Assembly: GCA_023250155.1 (NCBI GenBank)
Contig: JAHFBG010000001.1
Span: forward strand, 62,001-126,000
Direction of reading: 5' to 3'
DNA length: 64,000 nt
Source: Candidatus Melainabacteria bacterium
GTDB taxonomy: Bacteria; Cyanobacteriota; Vampirovibrionia; 2-02-FULL-35-15
Under the pieces are notes generated by a model. The model was not told the DNA's origin and searched no databases. It worked only from the letters and a program-made list of their open reading frames with translations. Of this stretch, positions 10,201 through 18,150 are shown in pieces (position 1 is the first letter of the stretch; each line of letters opens with the position of its first letter). Position numbers and translations under genes: made by a program.

Positions 10201-10313
10201 TTTACAACCCAAGAACAGCTAAGCTAGAAATTCTTTTTTCTGACAGTGAAAAAAAAGTAATGCACTTTAAACAATATAAAGGATTAACATTATCTAACTT
10301 TATCTCTTTCTAG
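7239..10313 (+). CDS. Large membrane protein with C-terminal FG-GAP/VCBS beta-propeller
   Basis: A TTG at 7221 is in frame, but AGAGGAG at 7225-7231 is a Shine-Dalgarno site correctly spaced for the ATG at 7239, so I start there (1024 residues). About the first 520 residues are 12 or more membrane segments with an extracytoplasmic loop containing NTLLAGNYPPKYSFAPS and QKYHYGADILGAI, in the style of GT-C glycosyltransferases. A soluble region follows, then from about residue 725 at least six VCBS blades (DFDGDKIADIAFF, DYDGDGKTDVALF, DYNGDKKTDLAAW, DYNGDGKSEIAIY). The fusion suggests a surface glycan enzyme carrying its own calcium-dependent binding propeller. One blade has an exact 21-bp tandem duplication (10077-10118) that doubles WEIVSHN. 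Confidence 0.8.
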   Translation: MQIVLALIVSLILVFLFWFIGHITKKELKLNEDQNLLSNLLSIALGAASFLIVLNLISTVIKDFNIGLIVTFVLCVGIIGWQFNEFKQVLISLKQFLTKDDLKNFFKQNTDKYFWILFGVINFIYGLTAFSTVKLDRFGLGNSHIFNINTLLAGNYPPKYSFAPSIAQKYHYGADILGAIISKCSFAHPEASLDVLLLVFLNLSLLALYALTIKFLNTNPINKYLVPFSAFLAWGPITTLFNKNPGEIPPDKFFEMVKYFTQTRLIDAASYSGSVLHWYFAPPVGLGIFFFLIALYLLFRFFQGERSLKYTILLGAFLSSLVIIDFSKFAILLLGLLVFLLFSPIPLIDDVSSDEEKEWKVKFKAIGILLLITVALGFVHGNWLRFGKEYESVITFFNLGTNSIDKQFGPFKTNIVFLVLCGFGFYKAYKLKEQWVTFLISFVISSYAIGHFIQVSNAGVGKILMVGNLLCAFAIPLVVDFARTKLEFKNKQLTAFYVGVFFILGFSSLMFFAFGDKERALFRLENNSLKYIGYQVFPATEETPSLNPNSEEYPFVQYLKSHDIKDQAIVAEHRYAELFSRYAFLKNLLSINNINVLNFPIRKEVLPQGEENFRRSFFLDKDFWKEHNIRWLYLTPFVVRAIMPPQVRIRLLNAYLNGGVKLVASNNKDPNDPAGLKELYEINPDVLDKEPENKSKLLAKLFSEKNKEKVPGFIKQIAECPYFGIYNAMSNDFDGDKIADIAFFDQKGKKWFVIHGKDQKEEEIDLSKNLLANYNGTDLLIPMPSDYDGDGKTDVALFNRLTALWFILRSSDLKIETRSWGGLLGQIPLAGDLDGDFKFENIAYASASPSYFGALLSPSLREKIVRFPGSLTDIPTFGDVDSDGISDLIVYKQDKSIFYILQSSTDYIDEKAIKITAGDNTSRIIVDDYNGDKKTDLAAWSPESGKWEIVSHNWEIVSHNIDKINLGNRGDIPMPGDYNGDGKSEIAIYNPRTAKLEILFSDSEKKVMHFKQYKGLTLSNFISF
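10077..10118 (+). repeat. Exact 21-bp tandem duplication inside a VCBS blade
   Basis: Two identical 21-bp units (10077-10097 and 10098-10118) give WEIVSHNWEIVSHN. The repeat is in frame and has no mismatch, so it is recent or under homogenisation. Confidence 0.97.
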
Positions 10314-11587
10314 CTAGTGTTTCCTGTCATAGTTAGGACAACAAATACTTGAACTAAAAAACCAATTGATAATAATTTCACTAATATCTGTGAAGATCTC
10401 GTATGTGCTGACATTACATCTGCATATAAAACAGACCATGCTAACCAAATCCAACATATATAACGATAATCCATTGTACATGCTGCAGGAGACTCGCTAT
10501 ATAAAATCAAGGCGATTTGACTTAGATGACCAAGTATAATAACTGCCCCCGCTAATTTAGTAATTGGTGTCTTTAACATAAATTTCAAAGCGATAACTAT
10601 AGATAGCAGATGTATACAAATAAGAGACCAGAAAAAATAAATACCCGGGGTATTATACACAACTTCTCCATAAATTGAGGTTAAAAAAGAAAAGGCCCAG
10701 TAATCATGTTTTTTTGTTTCTGGCTTAGAGTATCCATGTGCCCAAGGATCATCCCATTCATGGGGATCTTGTTCTAGAAAAGGTATTCTAAGAATACCTT
10801 TCCAAACAGATCGATCATCATTAACAGCTAAAAAACCTCCTAATCCATGCTCAGCATTTGTTGGAAATATTTTATTCGTATGATGATGGTTATGAAAAAC
10901 AATCCAAGGAATAAATGTTAGTGCCGCTATAGCTAAAATCAACACAATGCGAGTTTTGTTTGGAGATGGTATTTTTAGTTGTACTAAATCCACTAGTAAA
11001 ATTGCAATTAAAACCCCCAAGCTCAGGATTGCAGAATACTTAGCATAAAGAGCACCTACTGTAACTATGAGTAATGTATAAGCAATTGGCTTAGACCAAT
11101 TCTTATATAGTTTATAACTAAGAACAAACATAGCTACAGATAAACAAATCACTAGTGAGTCATTATTATAAGTTGAAAATACCATTACAAATTTTGGTAT
11201 TGTAGAAATAAATAGAAGTGAAATTAATTTTGCAAAAGGTTTTATATCCATTTCCTTAAGAACCCACCAAATAAAACATATCGTTAAAGCACCATATATA
11301 ACAGATAACCATCGGACAAAATCAACATGCTTTACTTTGTCATCTTGAATAGAAGGGGCTAAGTAATTGATTATTAAATAATATAGAGGGGGTTGGTAAG
11401 TTTGCCAGCCCTCATATGGCAAAGGTAAATGATGCTTATTGTGAATGATTTCAGTATATTCTAGATGACCACCAAAGTCATGATTTCTATGACCTTGAGG
11501 CGTATTTAATAAATATAACCCTGAAACAGTAAACCAGACTGCTAAAGCTATTACTATAATGTTTCTTTCATTTAGTTTAAAAATCAT
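10310..11587 (-). CDS. GT-C / GT39-like membrane glycosyltransferase
   Basis: 425 residues with about ten membrane segments. The first extracytoplasmic loop reads NTPQGHRNHDFGGHLEYTE, with an acidic residue as in the active-site loop of ArnT/PMT-type (GT39/GT83) enzymes, then PYEGWQTYQPPLYYLI, a typical 'P-P-L-Y' GT-C motif. The likely role is transfer of a sugar from a polyprenyl-phosphate donor to a surface glycan or protein on the outer face of the inner membrane. It converges with the large VCBS membrane protein, and the two stop codons share CTAG, so there is no room for a terminator between them. Confidence 0.72.
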   Translation of the reverse strand: MIFKLNERNIIVIALAVWFTVSGLYLLNTPQGHRNHDFGGHLEYTEIIHNKHHLPLPYEGWQTYQPPLYYLIINYLAPSIQDDKVKHVDFVRWLSVIYGALTICFIWWVLKEMDIKPFAKLISLLFISTIPKFVMVFSTYNNDSLVICLSVAMFVLSYKLYKNWSKPIAYTLLIVTVGALYAKYSAILSLGVLIAILLVDLVQLKIPSPNKTRIVLILAIAALTFIPWIVFHNHHHTNKIFPTNAEHGLGGFLAVNDDRSVWKGILRIPFLEQDPHEWDDPWAHGYSKPETKKHDYWAFSFLTSIYGEVVYNTPGIYFFWSLICIHLLSIVIALKFMLKTPITKLAGAVIILGHLSQIALILYSESPAACTMDYRYICWIWLAWSVLYADVMSAHTRSSQILVKLLSIGFLVQVFVVLTMTGNTS

Positions 11588-11632
11588 ATGCTTATAAGAT
11601 TACAATATGTCTACATCTTCTTGAAATTATAC

Positions 11633-12295
11633 TTAATCAAAATATTCCTTACAAAATATCCTTTTAAAAGTCCACACCGTACTTGACAGTTTATTAAGCG
11701 TCGTGTTTCCAATACGTTCATAATAGTCAATTGGAATTTCTATAAATTTATACCCATGCCGAACACTTTTAATGAGTAGTTCAACTGGCAATGCTGGACC
11801 ATCAGGATTCCATTTCAATGCATGTATTAAAGTTCTTTTATAAGCCCGCATTCCACTATGTACATCTGTAGTTTTAATACCATGCCTAATTCTTGTACAT
11901 AAAGCAAATACTCTATTTCCAATAAAATTTCCTAATGGCATATATTTAGGCTTAGTTAATACTCTCGTCGTATTCACTAAATCATAACCCTGATCAATTA
12001 ATAAAACTAGTTTAGGAATATCTTTGCTCGGATAAGTAGCATCACAATCCATAGTTACAATTACATCACCAGAAGCAGATTTCAATGCTAATTCCATTGC
12101 TCTGCCGTAACCACAAGGTGGGTACTGTCTTATAACTTTTGCACCTTTTTCTGTAGCAATCTCTGCCGTTTTATCAGTACTACTATCTACAATTAATATT
12201 TCAGCATCTGGTACAACTTCTTGAATACTATCAATGACACTACCAACAGCTTTTTCTTCATTCATTGAAATCATTACTACGGAAAGTTTTGGCAT
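11633..12295 (-). CDS. GT2 glycosyltransferase, dolichol-phosphate mannosyltransferase-like
   Basis: 220 residues, a compact family 2 transferase without membrane segments. Motifs are SVVMISMNEEKAV, LIVDSSTDKTAEIA, GYGRAMELALKSASGD, the metal-binding TMDCDATYP, and a distal SGMRAYKR. This matches prokaryotic DPM1-like enzymes that make polyprenyl-phosphate mannose or glucose. It lies between two GT-C-type genes on the same strand and probably supplies one of them with lipid-linked sugar. ATG start; no clear Shine-Dalgarno site. Confidence 0.88.
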   Translation of the reverse strand: MPKLSVVMISMNEEKAVGSVIDSIQEVVPDAEILIVDSSTDKTAEIATEKGAKVIRQYPPCGYGRAMELALKSASGDVIVTMDCDATYPSKDIPKLVLLIDQGYDLVNTTRVLTKPKYMPLGNFIGNRVFALCTRIRHGIKTTDVHSGMRAYKRTLIHALKWNPDGPALPVELLIKSVRHGYKFIEIPIDYYERIGNTTLNKLSSTVWTFKRIFCKEYFD

Positions 12296-12396
12296 ATATT
12301 TTATTGTTTACAATCTACAGTATTTTAAATACTATCTTACAAAACTATTTGTTTAATATTGTATCAACCCTGCAATATCTTAATTGTTATATTAAT

Positions 12397-14157
12397 TCAC
12401 TTGAATAAATTTATAACTGATTGCCAACTTGAAGCCCAAGCAGATACTAGAATATAATTTAAATCCCAAAGCAGGCTATATGCAGATTCAATTCTGTTAT
12501 ACTCTATTGTATTTTCGATGCTTAGCTTCATAAAATAAGCCTGAGTAGCAAATGACATTCCACAAATTATACTAACCATTCCAGTATAAATTGCAACCGT
12601 AGAAAGAATAATCTTAGCTATAAAGTTGTTTTTTAGTTTTAGATAGAAATAAAACCAAATACTACATGTCAATAAAATCAAAAAAGTCATAAAATCTGCT
12701 TCATATCTTTGAGTAGCGCCACAATGTATAAGAATACCTCCTGTAATTGAAGATGCTACAAGTAAAATAATTAGACATTCTACTCTTGGGAAGGAGACAT
12801 CTACAAGACAAGCTTTATCACAGACCACTTTACTTTTATTAAGCCAAAATAATATAGAGGTTAATATCATTATAAAGAACAATCTTTTTATTGAAAATAT
12901 TAGAGCAATCTCTTTGAATACCTCCGGAACAACTATGCTTTGATTTGTCCAGGAAAAAGGCTGTGGGATAGCTTCAAGCAATTGAAACATTATAGAGAGG
13001 GACAAGGTAACCAAGATTGCATACCAAACAACTTTATTTTTAAAACAACTCTTTTTACAATTCAGTAACATTACTATCCAAAATAATATCGGTGCGATAA
13101 ATATAAGAAGTATAAAAGGTGTGGAAGAAAATACACCAGCAACTGATTCAAATGGATATACTTCCTTAGGGTCAAGTCGCAGTGGCAGAGAAGGATTAAA
13201 AAAGACAAATGGTAATTTTTGGTTCACTGTAAATGGCTGAATAAAGAAGAAATATAACCCAGGAAGAATAAATTTTAGACTAATGGTCTTTATAATTCTT
13301 GAATTGAAACCTGCCAACTGATAACTTGCCCCAAATTCAAAGATATTCTCAAATCGAAAATAGTTATATAGTGCTAATAAAAACAAGCAGATTAAATAGG
13401 GTATTAATATTGAGCTTAAACATAAAATGGTATGTTTTTTGTCTTTCGTGTCCAAAATTTTAACTGCCAACAATAATGGTAATATAATGCCTGCCAAAAT
13501 ATAATGTGGTCTACAACCAGCAGCTAATCCTAAAAAAAGACTTCCAAGCATAAGCTTTAACCATAAATGCTTTGTACAATTAAGAGAAGCGATAAAGAAA
13601 AATAAAGCTCCTGTACAAAAAAATAAACCACTTGAAATAGACACTTCATACATCATTGGTCTTCTAAGTAACAAAGGAGCTACATTCGATAATCCTAATA
13701 TAATAATTGATACATTCATTATCCATGAAGGTAAATTATTGAAGTATTTCTTCTTTAATAAAAGAAGTATTAAAGTGCCAAATAAAAAACTGCCAAATAG
13801 AAAGAATATTATTACATTCACATCTTGTAATTTATTGCCTGTAACTAGTCTATAGGGTATATATAAGAAGATAGCCGCAACTGGTCCAAAGTACATATAG
13901 TATTTGTCTTTATAAAGAGACATATCATGAAGTCTAAATGAAGTATTTAGTGATGGTTCATAAGGATCTTTTAGCAATAATAGCTCTGGTTTAGGTTCAA
14001 TAGGAAAATAAAGATGTCCAGAAAGAAATCCATCTGAAAGAATGTTGTACCAACCATCTTGGCTATATTGAATATATGGTTCAGTAGCTTTTGTACCAAC
14101 CCAATTATAAAAACATAAGACAAAAAGCAATAATATAACTCTTACTTTTATATTCAT
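12397..14157 (-). CDS. Polytopic membrane protein, putative GT-C glycosyltransferase
   Basis: About 586 residues with some 12-13 membrane helices. The frame is open to an ATG at 14205, but the ATG at 14157 (MNIKVRVILLLF) sits directly before the first membrane segment and is the better start. The extracytoplasmic loop includes QDGWYNILSDGFLSGHLYFP and LHDMSLYKDKYYMYFGP, a pattern I associate with uncharacterised GT39-like proteins ('lyDlSlY.GkYY.YFGP'). It is the most upstream gene of a minus-strand group of surface-glycan genes. Substrate unknown. Confidence 0.68.
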   Translation of the reverse strand: MNIKVRVILLLFVLCFYNWVGTKATEPYIQYSQDGWYNILSDGFLSGHLYFPIEPKPELLLLKDPYEPSLNTSFRLHDMSLYKDKYYMYFGPVAAIFLYIPYRLVTGNKLQDVNVIIFFLFGSFLFGTLILLLLKKKYFNNLPSWIMNVSIIILGLSNVAPLLLRRPMMYEVSISSGLFFCTGALFFFIASLNCTKHLWLKLMLGSLFLGLAAGCRPHYILAGIILPLLLAVKILDTKDKKHTILCLSSILIPYLICLFLLALYNYFRFENIFEFGASYQLAGFNSRIIKTISLKFILPGLYFFFIQPFTVNQKLPFVFFNPSLPLRLDPKEVYPFESVAGVFSSTPFILLIFIAPILFWIVMLLNCKKSCFKNKVVWYAILVTLSLSIMFQLLEAIPQPFSWTNQSIVVPEVFKEIALIFSIKRLFFIMILTSILFWLNKSKVVCDKACLVDVSFPRVECLIILLVASSITGGILIHCGATQRYEADFMTFLILLTCSIWFYFYLKLKNNFIAKIILSTVAIYTGMVSIICGMSFATQAYFMKLSIENTIEYNRIESAYSLLWDLNYILVSAWASSWQSVINLFK

Positions 14158-14373
14158 GGTTAGATAAAATAAGATCCCGTTTTGCCTAAAGCAAAAGTGT
14201 AGCATATTCTGAAATCACAAAAACATAGTTCATGTCATCCTAAATCAGTGTTGCGCAATTTAGAGTTAGTGCTTCTAAAAAGGTGTGCAGAATAGAGTTT
14301 TCTAGATCTAAATAATATAAATGCATTTAAACCTCTTTAAAGAACTTATTGAGGATTATCAGCTTACAACTAT

Positions 14374-14428
14374 AATGACTTTTTTATGGTACTATATAAA
14401 AAAGAAATGACTTTTTTATGGGTATATA
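14374..14428 (+). promoter_or_regulatory. Direct repeat upstream of ATPase gene (possible operator/promoter)
   Basis: Two copies of AATGACTTTTTTATGG, at 14374-14389 and 14406-14421, each followed by an A/T stretch (ACTATATA or GTATATA). TATAAT at 14371-14376 overlaps the first copy. The pair ends ten bases before the ATPase ATG and could be a tandem operator. The rest of the 14206-14438 gap shows no gene. Confidence 0.5.
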
Positions 14429-14438
14429 GAAACTAGTA

Positions 14439-15659
14439 ATGAAAAAAAGATTCTTAGAAGAAATCTGTTTTCATAAAGAGTTTGGCAGGCAAATGCGGTT
14501 TATAGCTGGGCCTCGCCAATCTGGTAAAACAACTTTAGCAAAGAATTTTCTTAAGGTTAATAATTCTGCTTTTCTATATTTTAATTGGGATGATAAAGAA
14601 ATAAGAAAACAATTTTTTACAAATCCTCATTTTTTCTATGAGACAATAAAAAAACAAAAGATTAAAAATCCTTGGATTTGTTTTGATGAGATTCACAAGA
14701 CTAAGAATTGGAAGAATCTTTTAAAAGCTCATTTTGATCATTATGAAAAAGACTTACACACTATTGTCACTGGTAGTGCGCGATTAGACCTTTTTAGACG
14801 TTCTGGTGATAGTCTTGCTGGTAGATATTTTTTATTCCACCTTTATCCACTTAGCTTATCTGAGTTAAATCAAAAACCTATTATAAAGGAAGCATCAATG
14901 AATGCTCTTTCTTTTATTGAATCAAGGTTCGATTCTTCTACGAATATTAAAGCCTCTAAACAGATCTTGGATGACTTGCTTGTCTACAGTGGTTTTCCAG
15001 AACCACTGTCTAAAGCGAGCAATCGGTTTTACACAATTTGGCAAAGAAATTATTTAGAAAAACTTATATATGAAGATATAAGAGATATAAGTCAAATAAA
15101 AAATCTGGATGCTATTTCTCAACTAGTTGAGTTATTGCCTAATACAGTAGGAAACCCACTATCACTTAATGCACTGAGAGAGGATTTAGAGTTAAATCAT
15201 GAAACAGTTAAAACTTATGTTAAATATCTAAACTTACTTTATTTGACCTTTCAAATTAAGCCTTATTCTAAAAGACAAAGGTATTCAGTAAAGAAAGAAC
15301 AAAAATTATATTTTCATGATTGGACTAGGGTTAAAGAACCTGGTTCTAGATTTGAAAATTTTATAGCTTGTGAGTTATTGTCTCTAACAAGTCTTTGGAA
15401 GGATGCTGGATTAGTTGACTGTGAGTTGTCTTATTTAAGGCAAAAAAATAAAGCAGAGACAGATTTTCTAATCTTACAAGATGGAAACCCCTGGCTGATG
15501 ATAGAAGTTAAGCTTAGTAGCACCGAGATTGAATCGCATCATTATAGATTTTCAGAGGGCTTAGGTAATATTCCTATAATACAAATAGTCCAGGAAGGGG
15601 ACAATATAATTAAAAAAACCAATAATTCTTTTGTGATTTCAGCACATAGGTTTTTCTAA
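14439..15659 (+). CDS. AAA ATPase with DUF4143-like, PD-(D/E)XK-type C-terminus
   Basis: 406 residues. The N-terminal AAA_14-type ATPase has Walker A GPRQSGKTT (24-32), Walker B WICFDEI (79-85) and the sensor TGSARLDLF (111-119). The C-terminal half has the DUF4143 layout, including a winged-helix-like region (NHETVKTYVKYLNLLYL) and ending with AETDFLI (339-345) and MIEVK (354-358), the D...ExK pattern of PD-(D/E)XK nucleases. This family is abundant, often in variable copy number; its role is not settled. A second, divergent member lies at 22959-24245. It stands alone behind a repeat-rich 230-bp gap, eight bases before the GMC oxidoreductase gene, to which it is probably functionally unrelated. 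Confidence 0.88.
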   Translation: MKKRFLEEICFHKEFGRQMRFIAGPRQSGKTTLAKNFLKVNNSAFLYFNWDDKEIRKQFFTNPHFFYETIKKQKIKNPWICFDEIHKTKNWKNLLKAHFDHYEKDLHTIVTGSARLDLFRRSGDSLAGRYFLFHLYPLSLSELNQKPIIKEASMNALSFIESRFDSSTNIKASKQILDDLLVYSGFPEPLSKASNRFYTIWQRNYLEKLIYEDIRDISQIKNLDAISQLVELLPNTVGNPLSLNALREDLELNHETVKTYVKYLNLLYLTFQIKPYSKRQRYSVKKEQKLYFHDWTRVKEPGSRFENFIACELLSLTSLWKDAGLVDCELSYLRQKNKAETDFLILQDGNPWLMIEVKLSSTEIESHHYRFSEGLGNIPIIQIVQEGDNIIKKTNNSFVISAHRFF

Positions 15660-15667
15660 TAACGTCT

Positions 15668-17260
15668 ATGATTTATGTTGTCGGCTCAGGACCCAGTGGA
15701 GTAGCATGTGCTCATGCACTACTTAATCAAGGTCTTGAAGTTACTATGCTAGATAGTGGGCTTGAGCTTGAAATAGAACGCTCAAGTCTACTTGACAAAT
15801 TATCCAAAACTACACCTGATACATGGGATAAAAATGATATTTTTACTATTAAGGGCAATACAAAAGTCAGCCCAAGTGGCACCTTTACAAAAGGAGTTTA
15901 TGGCTCTGATTTCCCATCACGTGAAACAGATAAATATTTCCCAAATCACACAAAAAACACTCAGCTTAGAATGTCACTAGCTAAGGGTGGTTTAAGCAAT
16001 ATCTGGGGAGCAGCAATTCTTCCTTATATAGATGAAGATATAAGAGATTGGCCTATTAAAGTAAAAGATTTACAAAAACATTATGAAGCTGCTATATCAC
16101 TTATGGATATTGCAGGTACTAATGATGATTTATCCTTAAAGTTTCCACTCTATACAAATCAATGCCAAAGTATTAATTATAGTAACCAAGCTAAAGCCCT
16201 AATGAGTGATTTAACTAAAAGCAAAAACACTCTAAACACAAATGGCTTTAATTTTGGATACTCAAGAGTAGCAATTAGAACTGAAAGTAAAAATGAAAAA
16301 TCTGGGTGCACCTACTGTGGACTATGTCATTATGGTTGCCCTTATGAAGCTATTTACAATTCATCTTTCACATTAAATGAGCTTTTAAAACATGAGAAAT
16401 TTCAATATATAAAAGATATCATTGTACAAAAAATTTCTGAGTCAAATGGAAAAGTCAATATCTATGCTGTTTCAAGATTAAACAATGAGTCTATAGCTTT
16501 CACAGGAGAAAGAGCTTATCTTGCATGTGGAGTTATTCCTACTACTAAAATTGTCCTTGAATCACTTGAAGCTTATAATAAAAAAATTGTTATGAAAGAT
16601 AGTCAATGGTTCTTAATGCCATTGATTAGATACGATAAAACACCTGATGTATTAAATGAAAAGCTTTTCACTCTATCACAAATATTTATTGAACTATTTG
16701 ATAAAAGCCTTAGTAAAAATACTATCAATCTGCAAGTGTATACTTACAACGATTTATATTTAAGTGCTATTAAAAACACACCATTAAAATATTTTTTACC
16801 TGTGCTTGGATATCCCATTAGTGAGCTTCTTGGCAGGCTAGTTATGGTAATGGGCTATTTACACTCAAATGACTCATCACAAATACTAGTTGAGCTTGAA
16901 AAAAGCAATAACGATAAACCAAATAAACTCTTTTTTGAAGCACAAATAAATAATGATGTAAAAAGCATTGTTAATAGTGTTTATAAAAAGTTTTTTGATT
17001 ACAGAGATATATTTAAAGCTATTCCAATACCAGGCATTACAAAGATTCCAAACCCAGGCTATGGATCACACTCAGGAAGTACTTTTCCTATGAGAGACAA
17101 GCCTCATGAACTAGAAACTGATACACTTGGTCGCCCTTATGGTCTTAATAAAGTACACATAGTAGATGCATCTATTTTCCCAAGTATACCTGCTACTACC
17201 ATTACCCTGACCACTATGGCAAATGCACATAGGATAGCTTCACGGTATAATGATATTTAA
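15668..17260 (+). CDS. GMC-family FAD oxidoreductase with ferredoxin-like Cys motif
   Basis: 530 residues. FAD-binding GSGPSGVACA (6-15) at the N-terminus and the C-terminal GMC domain (GSHSGSTFPM, then VDASIFPSIPATT) are both present. Around residues 218-228 is CTYCGLCHYGCP, matching C-x2-C-x2-C-x3-CP of [4Fe-4S] ferredoxins; similar Cys-rich insertions occur in other bacterial GMC alcohol or sugar dehydrogenases. It oxidises an unidentified alcohol or sugar. The next gene, an SDR epimerase/dehydratase, overlaps its stop (TAATG), so both work in one operon, probably in modification of a surface sugar or lipid. Confidence 0.86.
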   Translation: MIYVVGSGPSGVACAHALLNQGLEVTMLDSGLELEIERSSLLDKLSKTTPDTWDKNDIFTIKGNTKVSPSGTFTKGVYGSDFPSRETDKYFPNHTKNTQLRMSLAKGGLSNIWGAAILPYIDEDIRDWPIKVKDLQKHYEAAISLMDIAGTNDDLSLKFPLYTNQCQSINYSNQAKALMSDLTKSKNTLNTNGFNFGYSRVAIRTESKNEKSGCTYCGLCHYGCPYEAIYNSSFTLNELLKHEKFQYIKDIIVQKISESNGKVNIYAVSRLNNESIAFTGERAYLACGVIPTTKIVLESLEAYNKKIVMKDSQWFLMPLIRYDKTPDVLNEKLFTLSQIFIELFDKSLSKNTINLQVYTYNDLYLSAIKNTPLKYFLPVLGYPISELLGRLVMVMGYLHSNDSSQILVELEKSNNDKPNKLFFEAQINNDVKSIVNSVYKKFFDYRDIFKAIPIPGITKIPNPGYGSHSGSTFPMRDKPHELETDTLGRPYGLNKVHIVDASIFPSIPATTITLTTMANAHRIASRYNDI

Positions 17261-18126
17261 TGAAAAAATGTATAATATCAGGCACTAGTGGTTTTGTCGG
17301 TTCACAAGTTAAAAGTTATTTCTTAAAAAATAATTGGGATGTCTTTGAGTTAAAGCATATTTCAAGAAATAACTCTTCACAAGAAAAGAATATAATTCCA
17401 TATTCATTAGGTGAAAAAATAGATCTGAATATATTGCATAACACAGATGCACTAATCCATTGTGCTTATGATTTTAAAGTACGAAACTGGCAGGATATTT
17501 ACAATACAAATGTAAAAGGAAGTATAGAACTTTTAAAAGCAGCCAAAAATGCCAATGTTAAAAAGATTGTTTTCATATCATCTATTGCTGCATTTGATGG
17601 ATGTAAGTCTCTCTATGGCAAAGCAAAGTTCGAGGTTGAAAAAGAAGCTCTAAAACTGAATGTTTCAATAATCCGTCCAGGACTTGTTTTTAGTAAAGAT
17701 GCAGGTGGAATGTTTGGAACACTAAATAAAGTGACTTCACTTACAAATATCATTCCATTAATTGGGGATGGAAATAACTTGATGTATTTAGTTCACATCG
17801 ATGATTTATCAAAATTGGTTTTTAGTATATGCAATGAAGAAATTAAAACTAATGGGAAACCCATTACGGCAGCTTATGAAAAAGGAAAAGTATTTAAAGA
17901 TATTTTAAGAACTATGGTTCAAGCCAATGGAAAAAATCCTGTGTTTATTCCTATACCTTATACCTTGGTTTTAGGTGGATTGAAATTTCTTGAGGCTATT
18001 GGATTAAAGCTTAGAATTAGAAGCGATAGTTTAATCAGTATGCTAAATGCAAATGATCATCCTGATTTTGATTCGCAAATACAAAAGAATATTCAGTTTA
18101 AAGAATTTGATGGTAATACCCTGTAA
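17260..18126 (+). CDS. NAD-dependent epimerase/dehydratase (extended SDR)
   Basis: 288 residues. Motifs are the Rossmann SGTSGFVGSQV (8-18), IHCAYDF, ISSIAAFDGCKSLYGKAK with the SDR Ser and YxxxK, and IRPGLVF. It is shorter than classical UDP-glucose 4-epimerases (about 330), as in small dTDP-4-keto-sugar reductases. The ATG overlaps the GMC oxidoreductase stop by one base, which indicates coupling. The operon ends at a perfect palindrome immediately after the stop. The substrate is inferred only as a nucleotide-sugar or related keto compound. Confidence 0.85.
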   Translation: MKKCIISGTSGFVGSQVKSYFLKNNWDVFELKHISRNNSSQEKNIIPYSLGEKIDLNILHNTDALIHCAYDFKVRNWQDIYNTNVKGSIELLKAAKNANVKKIVFISSIAAFDGCKSLYGKAKFEVEKEALKLNVSIIRPGLVFSKDAGGMFGTLNKVTSLTNIIPLIGDGNNLMYLVHIDDLSKLVFSICNEEIKTNGKPITAAYEKGKVFKDILRTMVQANGKNPVFIPIPYTLVLGGLKFLEAIGLKLRIRSDSLISMLNANDHPDFDSQIQKNIQFKEFDGNTL

Positions 18127-18150
18127 GTCTAGGTCGCGACCTAGACTTAC
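18123..18150. terminator. Perfect 28-bp palindrome, bidirectional terminator
   Basis: GTAAGTCTAGGTCG and its exact complement, with no loop bases and TCGCGA at the centre. It contains the SDR stop codon and abuts the stop codon of the convergent kinase gene, so it fills the whole intergenic space. The GTCGCGAC-type core also occurs in the recN palindrome at 40430-40463. Confidence 0.8.

Noticed and set aside
18123..18150. Attachment site or resolution site
   Set aside because: Position exactly between two convergent stop codons fits a bidirectional terminator better, although its likeness to the recN palindrome is noted.
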